This document shows positions 1 through 8,488 of a stretch of 64,000 bases of DNA, one piece after another. The stretch lies in contig NZ_CP093313.1 in NCBI RefSeq assembly GCF_025264625.1, positions 3,844,001 to 3,908,000 of the forward strand, written 5' to 3'. A program made the position numbers and the translations under genes. The stretch is from Occallatibacter riparius. GTDB lineage: Bacteria > Acidobacteriota > Terriglobia > Terriglobales > Acidobacteriaceae. How positions within the stretch are numbered: position 1 is the first letter of the stretch; each line of letters opens with the position of its first letter. A model generated the notes under the pieces. That model did no database searches. It was not told where the DNA came from and worked only from the letters and a program-made list of their open reading frames with translations.

Positions 1-2268
1 CAGGTCTATCCGGATGCACTGCGCCAGTCGCGCCCCGAGCAGGCGCAGGCCTGGCCAGTGATGCAGCCGCTATCAGGTGTGTGCGGGCAAGGCGGCGGGC
101 AGTGCATCCCCAACCTCCACACGCTGCAATACGACGACGTTGCCGAGTTGAACCGGCTGTATCCCGTGACGGCGGAGAACCATGCGGCATTCCCGGGCAA
201 GATGTTGACCGCGGCCAATACGGTCTCGATCACCGGAAACATCACCTTCCGCGCGGGAACCGGAATGCAGGGAGTGAACGTAGTCGCCGTGCCGCTGGAC
301 CCGGACAGAAATCCGCTCTATCAATACACGGTAACCGCTGTTTCGGGCACATTGTTCAGCGGCAATCATGGCAACCCGGTGACCGGCTGGACCGATACGA
401 ACGGCACGCCCCTGTCGCAGTATGGTTCGGCGGATCCGGCGGTGCAGGGGACGTTCGACCTGAGTTACATGCCACTGCCGCCGGGGATGACGTCGGCCAG
501 CTATCAGATCACGTTTGAACCCATCGATCCGCTGTACATAATGGAGATGACGGTTGGGCCGTACTACTGGGGATCGCCCGACCCTTCAGGCACGCTGAGC
601 CCAATGACTGTGGCGGCCCTAGCGGCCGGTGCGTCGACGAGCCTGACGATCAACGTGGGTGACTCAGCCAGCGGCGGCTACAGCGATGCGATCTCGACCG
701 AGCAGGCGCCGCGGCTTCTGCCCACCAGCGGATTCTGGTCAGGGCGCCTGAGCCAGGTGGGCCAGGGGGACTGGTTTAACTTCCCGGTGCGCGGCAATCG
801 GATGCTGACCATCGTGACGCAGGCGGTGGATGAACGTGGGCTACCGACCGACGCGAAGGCTATGCCCTCGATCGGCGTGTGGGACGGCTTCTTCCCGGTG
901 GGAGCGGCCTCCGTAGGTTACGGGCCAGCCTTCAACGGATTTGCGGCGGGCGAGACGTGGCTGCGCGTGGCCACCGAGGGCGATGACGTGTTGAGGGTGG
1001 GCATCGCTGATCTGCGCGGCGACGGACGGCCCGATTACGCCTACAACGGCTGGGTGCTCTATGCCGATTCGGTGGAACCGTCGCATCTGCCCGCATCGGG
1101 CGGGCCCATTGTAATTCGCGGGCTGGGCTTCCGCGCCAATGATACGGTGCTGGTGGGTGGAAGGGCGGCCCAGGTCACGAGCGTGTCGCCGAACGAGATC
1201 ACTGCCATCGCTCCTTCGGCAGAAAAGGGAAGAACTGGTTCTGTCGATGTGGAGATCGACGACTTGCCGCTTTTCTATGCGGCGTCGATCATTGGGGGCG
1301 GCATCAGCTACGACGCGGGCAGTGGCGACTCTCTGGCGCTGGTGACTGCGCCATCGAACACTATCCCGATTGGCGTTCCGACAGCGTTTACCGTGACCGC
1401 GCTCGCGGGAGACCTTCAGCCTGCCCACGCCGTCACGGTCACCTATCGTGTGCAGAGTGGAACCGCGAAGCTGGCCTGCGGAAGCTCTTCGTGCTCAGTG
1501 ACCACGGGCGGCGACGGCAGCGCCAGCATGAACGTCACGGCTATGGATGGAACGAAATCGGTGGTGGTGGCGAGCCTCACCGACGGCGCAAACGTGAAGG
1601 CGAATTTCACAGGCGGGACGCCGCCAACGCTGGCGGCCATGACGCCTTCGCTGTCGATCGCCGAGGGTGCCTCGGCGACGTGGACGACCGAAGCGCTGGT
1701 GTTAAAGAGCGGTGTGCCGCTGTCGGGTCAGACGGTAACGTGGCAGACAGGATCGGGGATCAGCGTTGGATCAAGCAAGCAGGCTACCTCCAATGCGGCC
1801 GGCATCGCCGCAAAGTCCTTGAGCGTGGGTCCGCTGAGCCCGGGAGGCTCCGCCACGGCAACCGCCTGCGTCAACGGCACGGCCCAATGTGTGACATTTA
1901 CCGCGACGGGTGCACAGCCCGGATCGGCCACGGTGGAGGCGGTCGGCGGCACACGGCAGAGTCTTTCCGCGGGCGGCACTCCGGACCAGATTATGTTGCG
2001 GGTACGCGATACCACCGGGAATCCAATGGCGGGCGCGACGGTGACGCTGGCGCAGGCTGTCTATGCCTGGGCTCCGCCGTGCCCTCCGCATGGGCGCTGC
2101 GCGCAGGCCGAATTGCTGGCGAATCAGACTGCCTCTGCGACCAGCGCGATTGACGGCACGGTGACGTTTGCGCCAGCATCGCTGGCGGGTGCTGCCGTCA
2201 ACGTTTCTGGCATTGCTGCTACAGGCGATGCGAGCACAGTGGGCGTTGTGATCGAGATCCATCCGTGA
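1..2268 (+). CDS. Secreted IPT/TIG and Ig-like domain protein, C-terminal part (5' end outside window)
   Basis: The frame is open from base 1, so the true start lies upstream; 755 codons are visible. Residues about 36-56 read CIPNLHTLQYDDVAELNRLYP, which resembles the segment that follows the catalytic domain of matrixin-like (M10) zinc proteases, so an HEXXH centre is probably upstream (inference). An IPT/TIG-type fold follows at about residues 355-430 (SVEPSHLPASGGPIVIRGLG). Two or three bacterial Ig-like repeats follow, with alternating strands and Gly/Ser/Thr/Ala-rich composition, up to the TGA. This is typical of large exported Acidobacteria proteins. The putative protease role rests only on the tail motif; the Ig/TIG part is clearer. 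Confidence 0.75.
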   Translation, partial: QVYPDALRQSRPEQAQAWPVMQPLSGVCGQGGGQCIPNLHTLQYDDVAELNRLYPVTAENHAAFPGKMLTAANTVSITGNITFRAGTGMQGVNVVAVPLDPDRNPLYQYTVTAVSGTLFSGNHGNPVTGWTDTNGTPLSQYGSADPAVQGTFDLSYMPLPPGMTSASYQITFEPIDPLYIMEMTVGPYYWGSPDPSGTLSPMTVAALAAGASTSLTINVGDSASGGYSDAISTEQAPRLLPTSGFWSGRLSQVGQGDWFNFPVRGNRMLTIVTQAVDERGLPTDAKAMPSIGVWDGFFPVGAASVGYGPAFNGFAAGETWLRVATEGDDVLRVGIADLRGDGRPDYAYNGWVLYADSVEPSHLPASGGPIVIRGLGFRANDTVLVGGRAAQVTSVSPNEITAIAPSAEKGRTGSVDVEIDDLPLFYAASIIGGGISYDAGSGDSLALVTAPSNTIPIGVPTAFTVTALAGDLQPAHAVTVTYRVQSGTAKLACGSSSCSVTTGGDGSASMNVTAMDGTKSVVVASLTDGANVKANFTGGTPPTLAAMTPSLSIAEGASATWTTEALVLKSGVPLSGQTVTWQTGSGISVGSSKQATSNAAGIAAKSLSVGPLSPGGSATATACVNGTAQCVTFTATGAQPGSATVEAVGGTRQSLSAGGTPDQIMLRVRDTTGNPMAGATVTLAQAVYAWAPPCPPHGRCAQAELLANQTASATSAIDGTVTFAPASLAGAAVNVSGIAATGDASTVGVVIEIHP

Positions 2269-2316
2269 GCTTCCGGAGCCTTGCTAGAATGGTTCGCCAT
2301 CCTGGGAGTCATGCTC

Positions 2317-3387
2317 ATGGTCCGGAAATCATTCGCATTCTTATGTCTGCTGATAGCTGCTGTAACCGCATCCGCGCAGGTGCTCGAAACCAAAATCTGC
2401 GACGTTCTCGCCCACCCGTCGGCGTTCGATGGCAAGGTTGTTCGCCTGACCGGAACCGTCATTGCGGGCTTTGACGAGTTCGCGGTGAAGAACAACTCGT
2501 GCAACCAGGCCATCAACTCTATCTGGATCACCTATCCCGCGGGAACGAAGGCTAAGGCCGGACCCGCGGCAATGCTCACTCTGCAACTGGCGAAGAACAG
2601 CCCGGGTGATCAGGCAGCGCCGAAACGCACGCCCGTGACGCTTGACGCCAACAAGGACTTCAAGCAGTTCGATTCGCTACTCTCGGCGCAGGCAAAGTTT
2701 ATGGGCAGGTGCCTTGGATGCGTACGGTCCACCGTAACGGCCACGCTGACGGGCCGCATCGACGCCGTCGATCAACCAGCACTCGAAAGAACCGGCAAAA
2801 TGTTCACCGCGGTCCGCGGCTTCGGAAACCTGAATCGCTATCCGGCTCGAATCGTCCTTCAGTCTGTATCGAACGTCATACCAGGCGACATCGACTATTC
2901 AAAACCGGCGACCCTCGGCGACGGACAAGTCGAACTCGGCCTGACAGCCGATCTGCCGGCGCGTGCGGCCACTGCATTCGGCGCGGAAGGCGAGCAGAAC
3001 GGCGTGGGCGTTGATTTCGATGTTACAAATACGCTGCGCAAAGACGATGGAGGGAAGGGAAGCGTAGACTCGCCCGACGGGCTGCTGCTCGCGGTTTACC
3101 TGGATGGAGACCGCCTGAAAGAGCTTGCGCTATCCGAGGCCATGGCCCACATGGGCACGCACATTGCAGATTTGCGCGAGAAGCCGAATGGGCGCAGTCT
3201 GTCTAAATTGGAGGCGCACGCCTGGTCGGCGACCATTCTGGCGGCGGTGAACCAGGGCGAGAAGCTCCTTACGCTGCCCGGTGGCTACGTTCTATGGAAC
3301 CAGTCGTGGTCTGAAGCCGAACGGCAAAAGGCTCTGCCCGGCGCCCTCAGCGGATTCCTGACGGACTGGGCGGGATTCGGCCGCTAG
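2317..3387 (+). CDS. Secreted protein of unknown function (356 aa)
   Basis: The ATG at 2317 is chosen because GGGAG lies 8 bases upstream and because it opens directly on a classic signal peptide (MVRKSFAFLCLLIAAVTASA, cleaved before Q). In-frame TTG 2281 and ATG 2311 are alternatives. The mature protein has about 335 residues. Its first third carries several cysteines (KICDVL, NNSCNQ, GRCLGC) that could form disulfides in the periplasm. No known family is recognised. It sits 48 bp after the Ig-like gene on the same strand and converges with nadA 26 bp downstream. Confidence 0.7.
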   Translation: MVRKSFAFLCLLIAAVTASAQVLETKICDVLAHPSAFDGKVVRLTGTVIAGFDEFAVKNNSCNQAINSIWITYPAGTKAKAGPAAMLTLQLAKNSPGDQAAPKRTPVTLDANKDFKQFDSLLSAQAKFMGRCLGCVRSTVTATLTGRIDAVDQPALERTGKMFTAVRGFGNLNRYPARIVLQSVSNVIPGDIDYSKPATLGDGQVELGLTADLPARAATAFGAEGEQNGVGVDFDVTNTLRKDDGGKGSVDSPDGLLLAVYLDGDRLKELALSEAMAHMGTHIADLREKPNGRSLSKLEAHAWSATILAAVNQGEKLLTLPGGYVLWNQSWSEAERQKALPGALSGFLTDWAGFGR

Positions 3388-3413
3388 ACCGAACCCTGCC
3401 CTTGCCGCATTCG

Positions 3414-4538
3414 CTATCCTTTGATCTCGAGCATCCGGTCGAGCGCCACTCTTGCCCAGTGCTTGACGTTGCGGCGGACCTTGATCTGATTCACCACGCG
3501 GCCTTCCACCAGGTTTTCGAGAGCCCATGCCAGATGCTGCGGACTGATCCGGTACATCGTGGTGCAGAGGCAGCCGGTGTCGTCGAGCGTAATGATCTTC
3601 TTGCCCTTGTCCGCAAACCGCTTGGCAAGGCGATTGACCAGGTGGATCTCGGTCCCGATCGCGAACATGCTGCCTTCGGGCGCGTCCTCGACGATCTTGA
3701 TGAGGCGCTCGGTAGAGCCGAGGGCGTCGGCTTTCTGGCAGACCTCCCAGCGGCACTCTGGGTGCACAATAACCTGGATGCCGGGGTACTTGGCGCGGAC
3801 CTGATCGACGTGGCTGGGCAGAAAGCGCTGGTGGACGGAGCAGTGCCCCTTCCACAGGATGACGCGGCTAGACTCAAACGCTGCCTTCGTCTGGCCTCCC
3901 TGAAGCGCCCAGGGGTCCCACACGGTCATTTCGTTGAGGGGAATGCCCATGGCATACCCCGTGTTCCGGCCGAGGTGCTGGTCCGGCAAAAACAGGATCC
4001 GCTTGCCCCGGGCAAAAGCCCACTCAAATGCGGCCCGCGCGTTGGATGAGGTGCAGACCAGCCCCCCACGCTCACCGCAGAAGGCCTTGATGGCTGCGGT
4101 GGAGTTCATGTAGGTGAGCGGAATCATGTCCTCTGTCAGGCCCATCGCTTCAAGCGCTTCCCAGCATGCTTCCACCTGCGAGATCTCAGCCATGTCCGCC
4201 ATGGAGCAGCCGGCGTTCAGGTCCGGCAGAATGACTTCCTGCCCCGCCTGTCCGAGCACATCGGCGCTCTCCGCCATGAAGTGCACGCCGCAGAAGAGGA
4301 TGTACTTAGCGCTGGTTTCAGCCGCGGCCTTGGATAGCTTGTAGCTGTCGCCGGTGAAATCGGCGAAGCGGATCACTTCGTCGCGCTGGTAGTGGTGGCC
4401 GAGGATCACAGTGGAAGCGCCGAGCTTCTGCCGGGCTGCGGCAATGCGCGCATCCATGGTGTGGTCCGGGAGCGTGAGGTAATTTTCGAGACTGCAAACG
4501 GACTCAGCCGCCTGGGCCTCTTCGAGTACAAGAGTCAA
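3414..4538 (-). CDS. nadA: Quinolinate synthase NadA
   Basis: Condenses iminoaspartate with dihydroxyacetone phosphate to quinolinate in de novo NAD synthesis, using an oxygen-sensitive [4Fe-4S] cluster. The 374-aa length fits the family. Visible family motifs are VILGHHYQ (about 45-51), FTGDSYKLSK (61-70), ILFCGVHFMAES with Cys83, LVCTSSNA with Cys162, and DDTGCLCTTMYR with Cys323/325. Three of these cysteines should hold the cluster. The start is a TTG at 4538 with AAGGCGGA upstream; ATG 4457 (residue 28) is a less likely alternative because it would cut conserved sequence. No nadB or nadC is adjacent. Confidence 0.95.
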   Translation of the reverse strand: MTLVLEEAQAAESVCSLENYLTLPDHTMDARIAAARQKLGASTVILGHHYQRDEVIRFADFTGDSYKLSKAAAETSAKYILFCGVHFMAESADVLGQAGQEVILPDLNAGCSMADMAEISQVEACWEALEAMGLTEDMIPLTYMNSTAAIKAFCGERGGLVCTSSNARAAFEWAFARGKRILFLPDQHLGRNTGYAMGIPLNEMTVWDPWALQGGQTKAAFESSRVILWKGHCSVHQRFLPSHVDQVRAKYPGIQVIVHPECRWEVCQKADALGSTERLIKIVEDAPEGSMFAIGTEIHLVNRLAKRFADKGKKIITLDDTGCLCTTMYRISPQHLAWALENLVEGRVVNQIKVRRNVKHWARVALDRMLEIKG

Positions 4539-4863
4539 GATGTTCCGCCTTCAGTCCATTCCAGTTTTCGCCGGTCAGGACGGGGTTGTTGAAAGCTAGG
4601 ACGCTGCAGTGGAAGCGCTTCTTCCCCTCCCACGGGGTTGTTGCAGCATTCAAATAGTTGACGCATCTCCCAGGGTGATCGATTCATCAATCGTGCATGC
4701 GGGCGTTGCGGCTATTTGATGTTATTGTAACCCTCTCGTAATACAGATCACAAATGCGGAGTATAGAGAACGGAAGCATGAACAAGGGACAGAGAGACAA
4801 CGAAGACTGCCGGGCAGACCTCTGTCCCGGGTTCGCGATCTAGGGATCGATTCCGTCGCCGGC
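4539..4863. other. Intergenic region, no gene seen
   Basis: 325 bases between nadA and a small minus-strand gene. No reading frame with a ribosome site, tRNA or strong hairpin was seen. It should contain the nadA promoter on the minus strand, but no clear -35/-10 pair stands out. Confidence 0.4.
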
Positions 4864-5058
4864 TCAGGAACCGACTGTGGGATCGTAGGGGTCTTCGATG
4901 AGGAAGGGGCAGGTGGTCGTGATGGTCTGGACCACATTGTTGCCCGAAGCGTCAGAGAAGCTCCATTTGAATTTCAGGATTCCGTGTTCGATGGACAGTA
5001 GACGAGCGTCGGCGTACGTGGACTTCTTACCGTTGGAAAACACCGTAATATGAGCCAT
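4864..5058 (-). CDS. Small conserved-looking hypothetical protein (64 aa)
   Basis: A 64-residue soluble protein starting MAHITVFSNGKKSTYADARL, with an alternating beta-strand pattern and a C-terminal acidic/proline tail (IEDPYDPTVGS). The ATG has an AAAGG-type ribosome site about 12 bases upstream. Composition and amino-acid order look like a real small beta-sheet protein, not an antisense shadow, since nothing lies on the other strand. Function unknown. Confidence 0.5.
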   Translation of the reverse strand: MAHITVFSNGKKSTYADARLLSIEHGILKFKWSFSDASGNNVVQTITTTCPFLIEDPYDPTVGS

Positions 5059-5213
5059 TTACCTGACCTTTATTCAAGTGCCCCAAATGGAAGCAGGGGC
5101 GATGGTTCAATTCTCCGCCGCAGTGCTTCCGTGCTGCCGTATCGGGAGTCACAAAAGGCTGGGAACATGGTCAGAAGGGCGAACGATAAAGGGACCGAGG
5201 AGGGTTATCAGCA

Positions 5214-5708
5214 TTGAGCGAGCTTGAGCAGATTCTCTTGGGGGATGCATATGCGGCTTCTCCTTCACACATTCTGGAAGGGTTAAGCGAGGAGCTGGTT
5301 CACCGCAAGCCGGGGCTGGCGCCGCACTCGATTTATGAGGAGCTGTGGCACGTCGCGTTCTGGCAACAGATCACGCTGGACTGGATCAACTGCCGGGAAA
5401 CGCCGTTTCCGGCGAGCCCCTCGGATGGTTTCCCAACTGTGCAGGACATGGAGCTCGAGAGCTGGTCGGCGCTCTATCGGCGGTTCTTTCAAGGGGCCAG
5501 CGAGGCTGTGGAGGCCACTCGCAGCGAGCAGCGGCTGAACCAGATCGTGCGCTGTCCCTCACGGCCGGGGATGCCGGTACGCGAGATGTCAGTGCGCGAC
5601 CAGTTGGAGAACATGGGTGCGCACAACGCGTACCACCTGGGCCGGATCGTGCTGCTGCGGCAGCTGCTGGGCGTGTGGCCGCCGAAGTCGGGTGGATTCT
5701 CCTGGTGA
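5214..5708 (+). CDS. DinB-family four-helix protein (164 aa)
   Basis: The start is a TTG at 5214 with a strong GAGGAGGG ribosome site 9 bases upstream. Length and pattern fit the DinB/YfiT metal-binding helical bundle. Candidate metal-binding histidines are in EELWHVAFWQQ (about residues 42-52) and MGAHNAYHLGRIVLLRQLLG near the C terminus. Members include thiol-dependent transferases and stress proteins; the substrate cannot be told here. It lies 90 bp upstream of the tat genes on the same strand and could share their transcript. A second DinB paralogue is at 32113-32580. Confidence 0.85.
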   Translation: MSELEQILLGDAYAASPSHILEGLSEELVHRKPGLAPHSIYEELWHVAFWQQITLDWINCRETPFPASPSDGFPTVQDMELESWSALYRRFFQGASEAVEATRSEQRLNQIVRCPSRPGMPVREMSVRDQLENMGAHNAYHLGRIVLLRQLLGVWPPKSGGFSW

Positions 5709-5797
5709 AGCTCTTGCCAGTCTCTTCGTGATGGGCGGCACTCCTGTTGAAGCCAGCGTTTGTGAGTGCTGCTTGCGGACAGGTATCATGATGCTTC

Positions 5798-6442
5798 ATG
5801 GTTGCACCTCCACCAGTTCAACTCTCGACCATCGGCATGTGGGATTCCATGTTCCTCATGCTGCTGGCCCTCGTCGTGTTCGGGCCGCGGCGTCTCCCGC
5901 AGATCGGCCGCCAGATCGGCAAGCTGATGTATGAGTTCCGCAAGGCTTCCAATGATTTCAAATTCCAGATGGAAGAAGAGTTGCGGGTTTCTGAGGAAGC
6001 AGACCGCCGCAAGAAAGAAGAAGAAGAGCGGGCGCGGCAACTGGCGCTGAGCCCCCCGGCTCAGACACAGACCATCGATGCGCAGGCGGACATCGGGGCA
6101 ATGGAACAGGCATCGGTTTCCGCGCAGCCACCTGCGGTGGGGCTGACTTCAGAAAATCCCGTCGAGTCAGCAGCGTCATCCGATAGCTCTGCGGCAGAGA
6201 CGGAAAACAGAATCTACCCCCGCATTAATCCGCCTTCGACCGGAGAAACTGTGGCAGCCTCGCGCTATGGCGCGAACGGGCAGGTGGCGGAGCCCGCCGC
6301 GACGCAAGAAACGGCGACCGACGCCGGCGTGACCGCCGAGGCGAACATCGGGGCCGAGCCTGCTCCTTCGGCCGGCGAGTCGCCTGCGACCGGACCCTCT
6401 TCAGACCCCAATCGAACGGAGACCGTAAGCCAGCATGGTTGA
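5798..6442 (+). CDS. tatA/B: Sec-independent translocase protein TatA/TatB family
   Basis: Membrane component of the twin-arginine export pathway, which moves folded proteins across the inner membrane. The N terminus holds one transmembrane helix (MWDSMFLMLLALVVFG, about residues 14-29), the hinge FGPRRLPQIGRQIGK and an amphipathic helix, then a charged Glu/Arg coiled stretch to about residue 85. The remaining ~130 residues are Ala/Pro/Glu/Thr-rich and likely disordered, making the protein (214 aa) longer than a usual TatA and closer to TatB in size. Its stop overlaps the tatC start by 8 bases, so translation is probably coupled. Whether it acts as TatA or TatB cannot be decided. Confidence 0.9.
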   Translation: MVAPPPVQLSTIGMWDSMFLMLLALVVFGPRRLPQIGRQIGKLMYEFRKASNDFKFQMEEELRVSEEADRRKKEEEERARQLALSPPAQTQTIDAQADIGAMEQASVSAQPPAVGLTSENPVESAASSDSSAAETENRIYPRINPPSTGETVAASRYGANGQVAEPAATQETATDAGVTAEANIGAEPAPSAGESPATGPSSDPNRTETVSQHG

Positions 6443-7235
6443 TGCGGCGGACGCAATTGGTAAAGCGCGGGCGGCAGTGAGCGAGCGTGCCGAACTCCCA
6501 GGCATGAGCCTGATGGAGCACCTGGATGAACTGCGGAAGCGGATCATCCAGTCTGCTGCCTTTCTCGTTGTTGGCATGATCCTGGCGTGGATCTTCCGCG
6601 AGTGGCTGCTGAAGATCCTGCAACTGCCGCTGTTGAAGATCGGCAAGTCGCTGGTGTTCACGCATCCCATGGACGCGCTGAACCTGAACCTGCAGGTGGC
6701 GCTGCTGGCGGGTGCGATTTTTGCCAGCCCACTCATCCTGTATCAGGTGTGGCTTTTCATCGCCCCGGGACTCTACCAGAACGAGCGCCGCTTCGTGATC
6801 CCGTTCATGGTGGCCACGGTGGGGCTGTTCCTGGGCGGCGCGAGCTTTGGCTACTTCTTCGTGCTGCCCGGTGCCATGAAGATCCTGGTGCTGGGCTTTG
6901 GGCACGACTTCACGTCGATGATCACCATCGAGGACTACAGCAGCTTCTTCCTCTCGGTGATTCTGGGGCTGGGGGTAAGCTTCGAGCTGCCCATCTTGAT
7001 CTTCTTCCTGGCGATGTTCGGGATTGTGAGCCCGCGGTTTCTGTGGAAGAACATTCGTTACGCCATCCTGGCCGTCTTTATTGTGGCGGCCATTATCTGC
7101 CCAAGCCCGGACCCGTGGACGATGTGCATTTACGCGATCCCGATGTTGAGCCTTTATGTGCTGGGAATTGGCGTGGCGTGGTGGGTGCACCCCGAGCGGC
7201 GCAAGAAGAAGGAAAAGGCCGCGCAGGCCGGCTAA
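6435..7235 (+). CDS. tatC: Twin-arginine translocase subunit TatC
   Basis: Receptor core of the Tat translocon, an inner-membrane protein with six helices that binds the RR signal peptide. The 266-aa length matches. The conserved start of the family is visible as MSLMEHLDELRKRIIQSA (residues 24-41), followed by alternating hydrophobic helices and the family segment NLNLQVALLAGAIFASPLILYQ (split here by its loop glutamine). The C terminus is Lys/Arg rich (ERRKKKEKAAQ), as expected for a cytoplasmic tail. It overlaps the upstream TatA/B gene. Confidence 0.95.
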   Translation: MVDAADAIGKARAAVSERAELPGMSLMEHLDELRKRIIQSAAFLVVGMILAWIFREWLLKILQLPLLKIGKSLVFTHPMDALNLNLQVALLAGAIFASPLILYQVWLFIAPGLYQNERRFVIPFMVATVGLFLGGASFGYFFVLPGAMKILVLGFGHDFTSMITIEDYSSFFLSVILGLGVSFELPILIFFLAMFGIVSPRFLWKNIRYAILAVFIVAAIICPSPDPWTMCIYAIPMLSLYVLGIGVAWWVHPERRKKKEKAAQAG

Positions 7236-7252
7236 TTAATAACGGGAGCCCG

Positions 7253-8146
7253 ATGCGACTCGCAAAATTCATTGCAGGGTTGATCTTGTTTGCGCCGATG
7301 GCGGCGCGCGCCCAGCACTTCGATGGCGCGAAGGCGTATGAGTACACGCGCGAGTTTGCCGGCATCGGGCCGCGCTGGGTGACGAGCCAGGGGCACACCA
7401 AGGCCGAGAATTATCTGCGCGCGCACTTTCAGCACGATCAGCTCGAACAAGATACGTTCATGGCCGACACCCCGATCGGCCCGGTGAACCTGCGCAACTT
7501 CATCGTGCGCTTCCCGGGCAAAAAGCCTGGCGTGATCGTGCTCGGCACCCATTACGAGACGAACTATCCGCTGCGCAATATCAACTTCGTCGGCGCGAAC
7601 GATGGCGCGGCGACTACCGGGCTGCTGATGGCCATTGGGGACAAGCTGCGGGCGCAGACCGCGGGCGGAAAGCAGCTCGACGGCTACTCGGTGTGGCTGG
7701 TGTTCTTCGACGGCGAAGAGGCCTTCCAGACGTGGTCGCAGTCGGACTCAACTTACGGCAGCCGGCATCTGGCGGCCAAGTGGGGACGCGACGGGACGCT
7801 GGGCAAGGTCAAGGCGTTCATCCTCACGGACATGATCGGCGACAAGGACTTGGACATTCAGCGCGAATCCAATTCAACCGGGTGGCTCGTGGACCTGGTC
7901 CGTCAATCGGCGCACAAGTATGGCTACGACCGCTACTTCTTCCAGACCGAGGAGCCGGTGGAAGACGATCATCTGCCGTTTGTGAAGCGCGGCGTGCCCT
8001 CGGTCGACATCATCGATCTCGACTACGGGCCGAACAACAGCTATCACCACACCGCACAAGACACGCTGGACAAGGTGAGCGCAAAAAGCCTCACGATCGA
8101 CGGAGATGTAATTCTCGAGACGATCCGGCTGATCAATCAGCGATAG
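7253..8146 (+). CDS. Glutaminyl-peptide cyclotransferase-type M28 zinc enzyme, secreted
   Basis: Predicted to cyclise N-terminal glutamine to pyroglutamate in the periplasm. The ATG at 7253 follows CGGGAG and opens a signal peptide ending ARA before Gln21. The M28 fold metal residues are present: Asp117 in GANDGAATT, Glu155/156 in FFDGEEAF, Asp193 in LTDMIGD and His265/266 in SYHHTAQD. The stretch FFDGEEAF..WSQSDSTYGSRHLA is the hallmark of glutaminyl cyclases of animal type, as opposed to M28 aminopeptidases. Length 297 aa. It follows tatC by 17 bp and may be cotranscribed. An aminopeptidase role cannot be fully excluded. Confidence 0.88.
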   Translation: MRLAKFIAGLILFAPMAARAQHFDGAKAYEYTREFAGIGPRWVTSQGHTKAENYLRAHFQHDQLEQDTFMADTPIGPVNLRNFIVRFPGKKPGVIVLGTHYETNYPLRNINFVGANDGAATTGLLMAIGDKLRAQTAGGKQLDGYSVWLVFFDGEEAFQTWSQSDSTYGSRHLAAKWGRDGTLGKVKAFILTDMIGDKDLDIQRESNSTGWLVDLVRQSAHKYGYDRYFFQTEEPVEDDHLPFVKRGVPSVDIIDLDYGPNNSYHHTAQDTLDKVSAKSLTIDGDVILETIRLINQR

Positions 8147-8259
8147 AGGTGGCCATCTGCCCTGATCTGGAGCTGAACTACTGGGCTTTGTGTCCGGGCA
8201 TGACTTTAGTCGTGCCGATAACGCCTAATCAAATCCTGCGGCTTTGCAGGCTGCGGGAA

Positions 8260-8402
8260 AAATTCATGTGGGCGGGCTTTGTAACAAGGGCACGGCTTCA
8301 GCCGGGCCGATAAGGCCGATAGAATATGTTGGGCTTCAGCCCCTGCTATGCCGGAATAACCGGCAGCCTCTTTAGCCCCTGTCCGAATCCAGGACACTTG
8401 TT
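8260..8402. repeat. Hairpin-rich intergenic repeat block
   Basis: The 342-bp gap between convergent genes holds several short perfect hairpins in a row: CGGCTTCAGCCG, GGGCTTCAGCCC, TGCCGG..CCGGCA and TGTCC..GGACA. Such CTTCAG-loop stems are the sort of dispersed intergenic repeat seen in Acidobacteria. One may also serve as terminator for the upstream gene, although no T-run follows. No coding frame is supported here. Confidence 0.55.
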
Positions 8403-8488
8403 CAGCTCTAGTACCTCACCGCGGCCGCAGCGTGGGTGAGGACACAGGTGCGACAGCCGGTCTGGAGACGGGCGCTACAAGGCGATGC

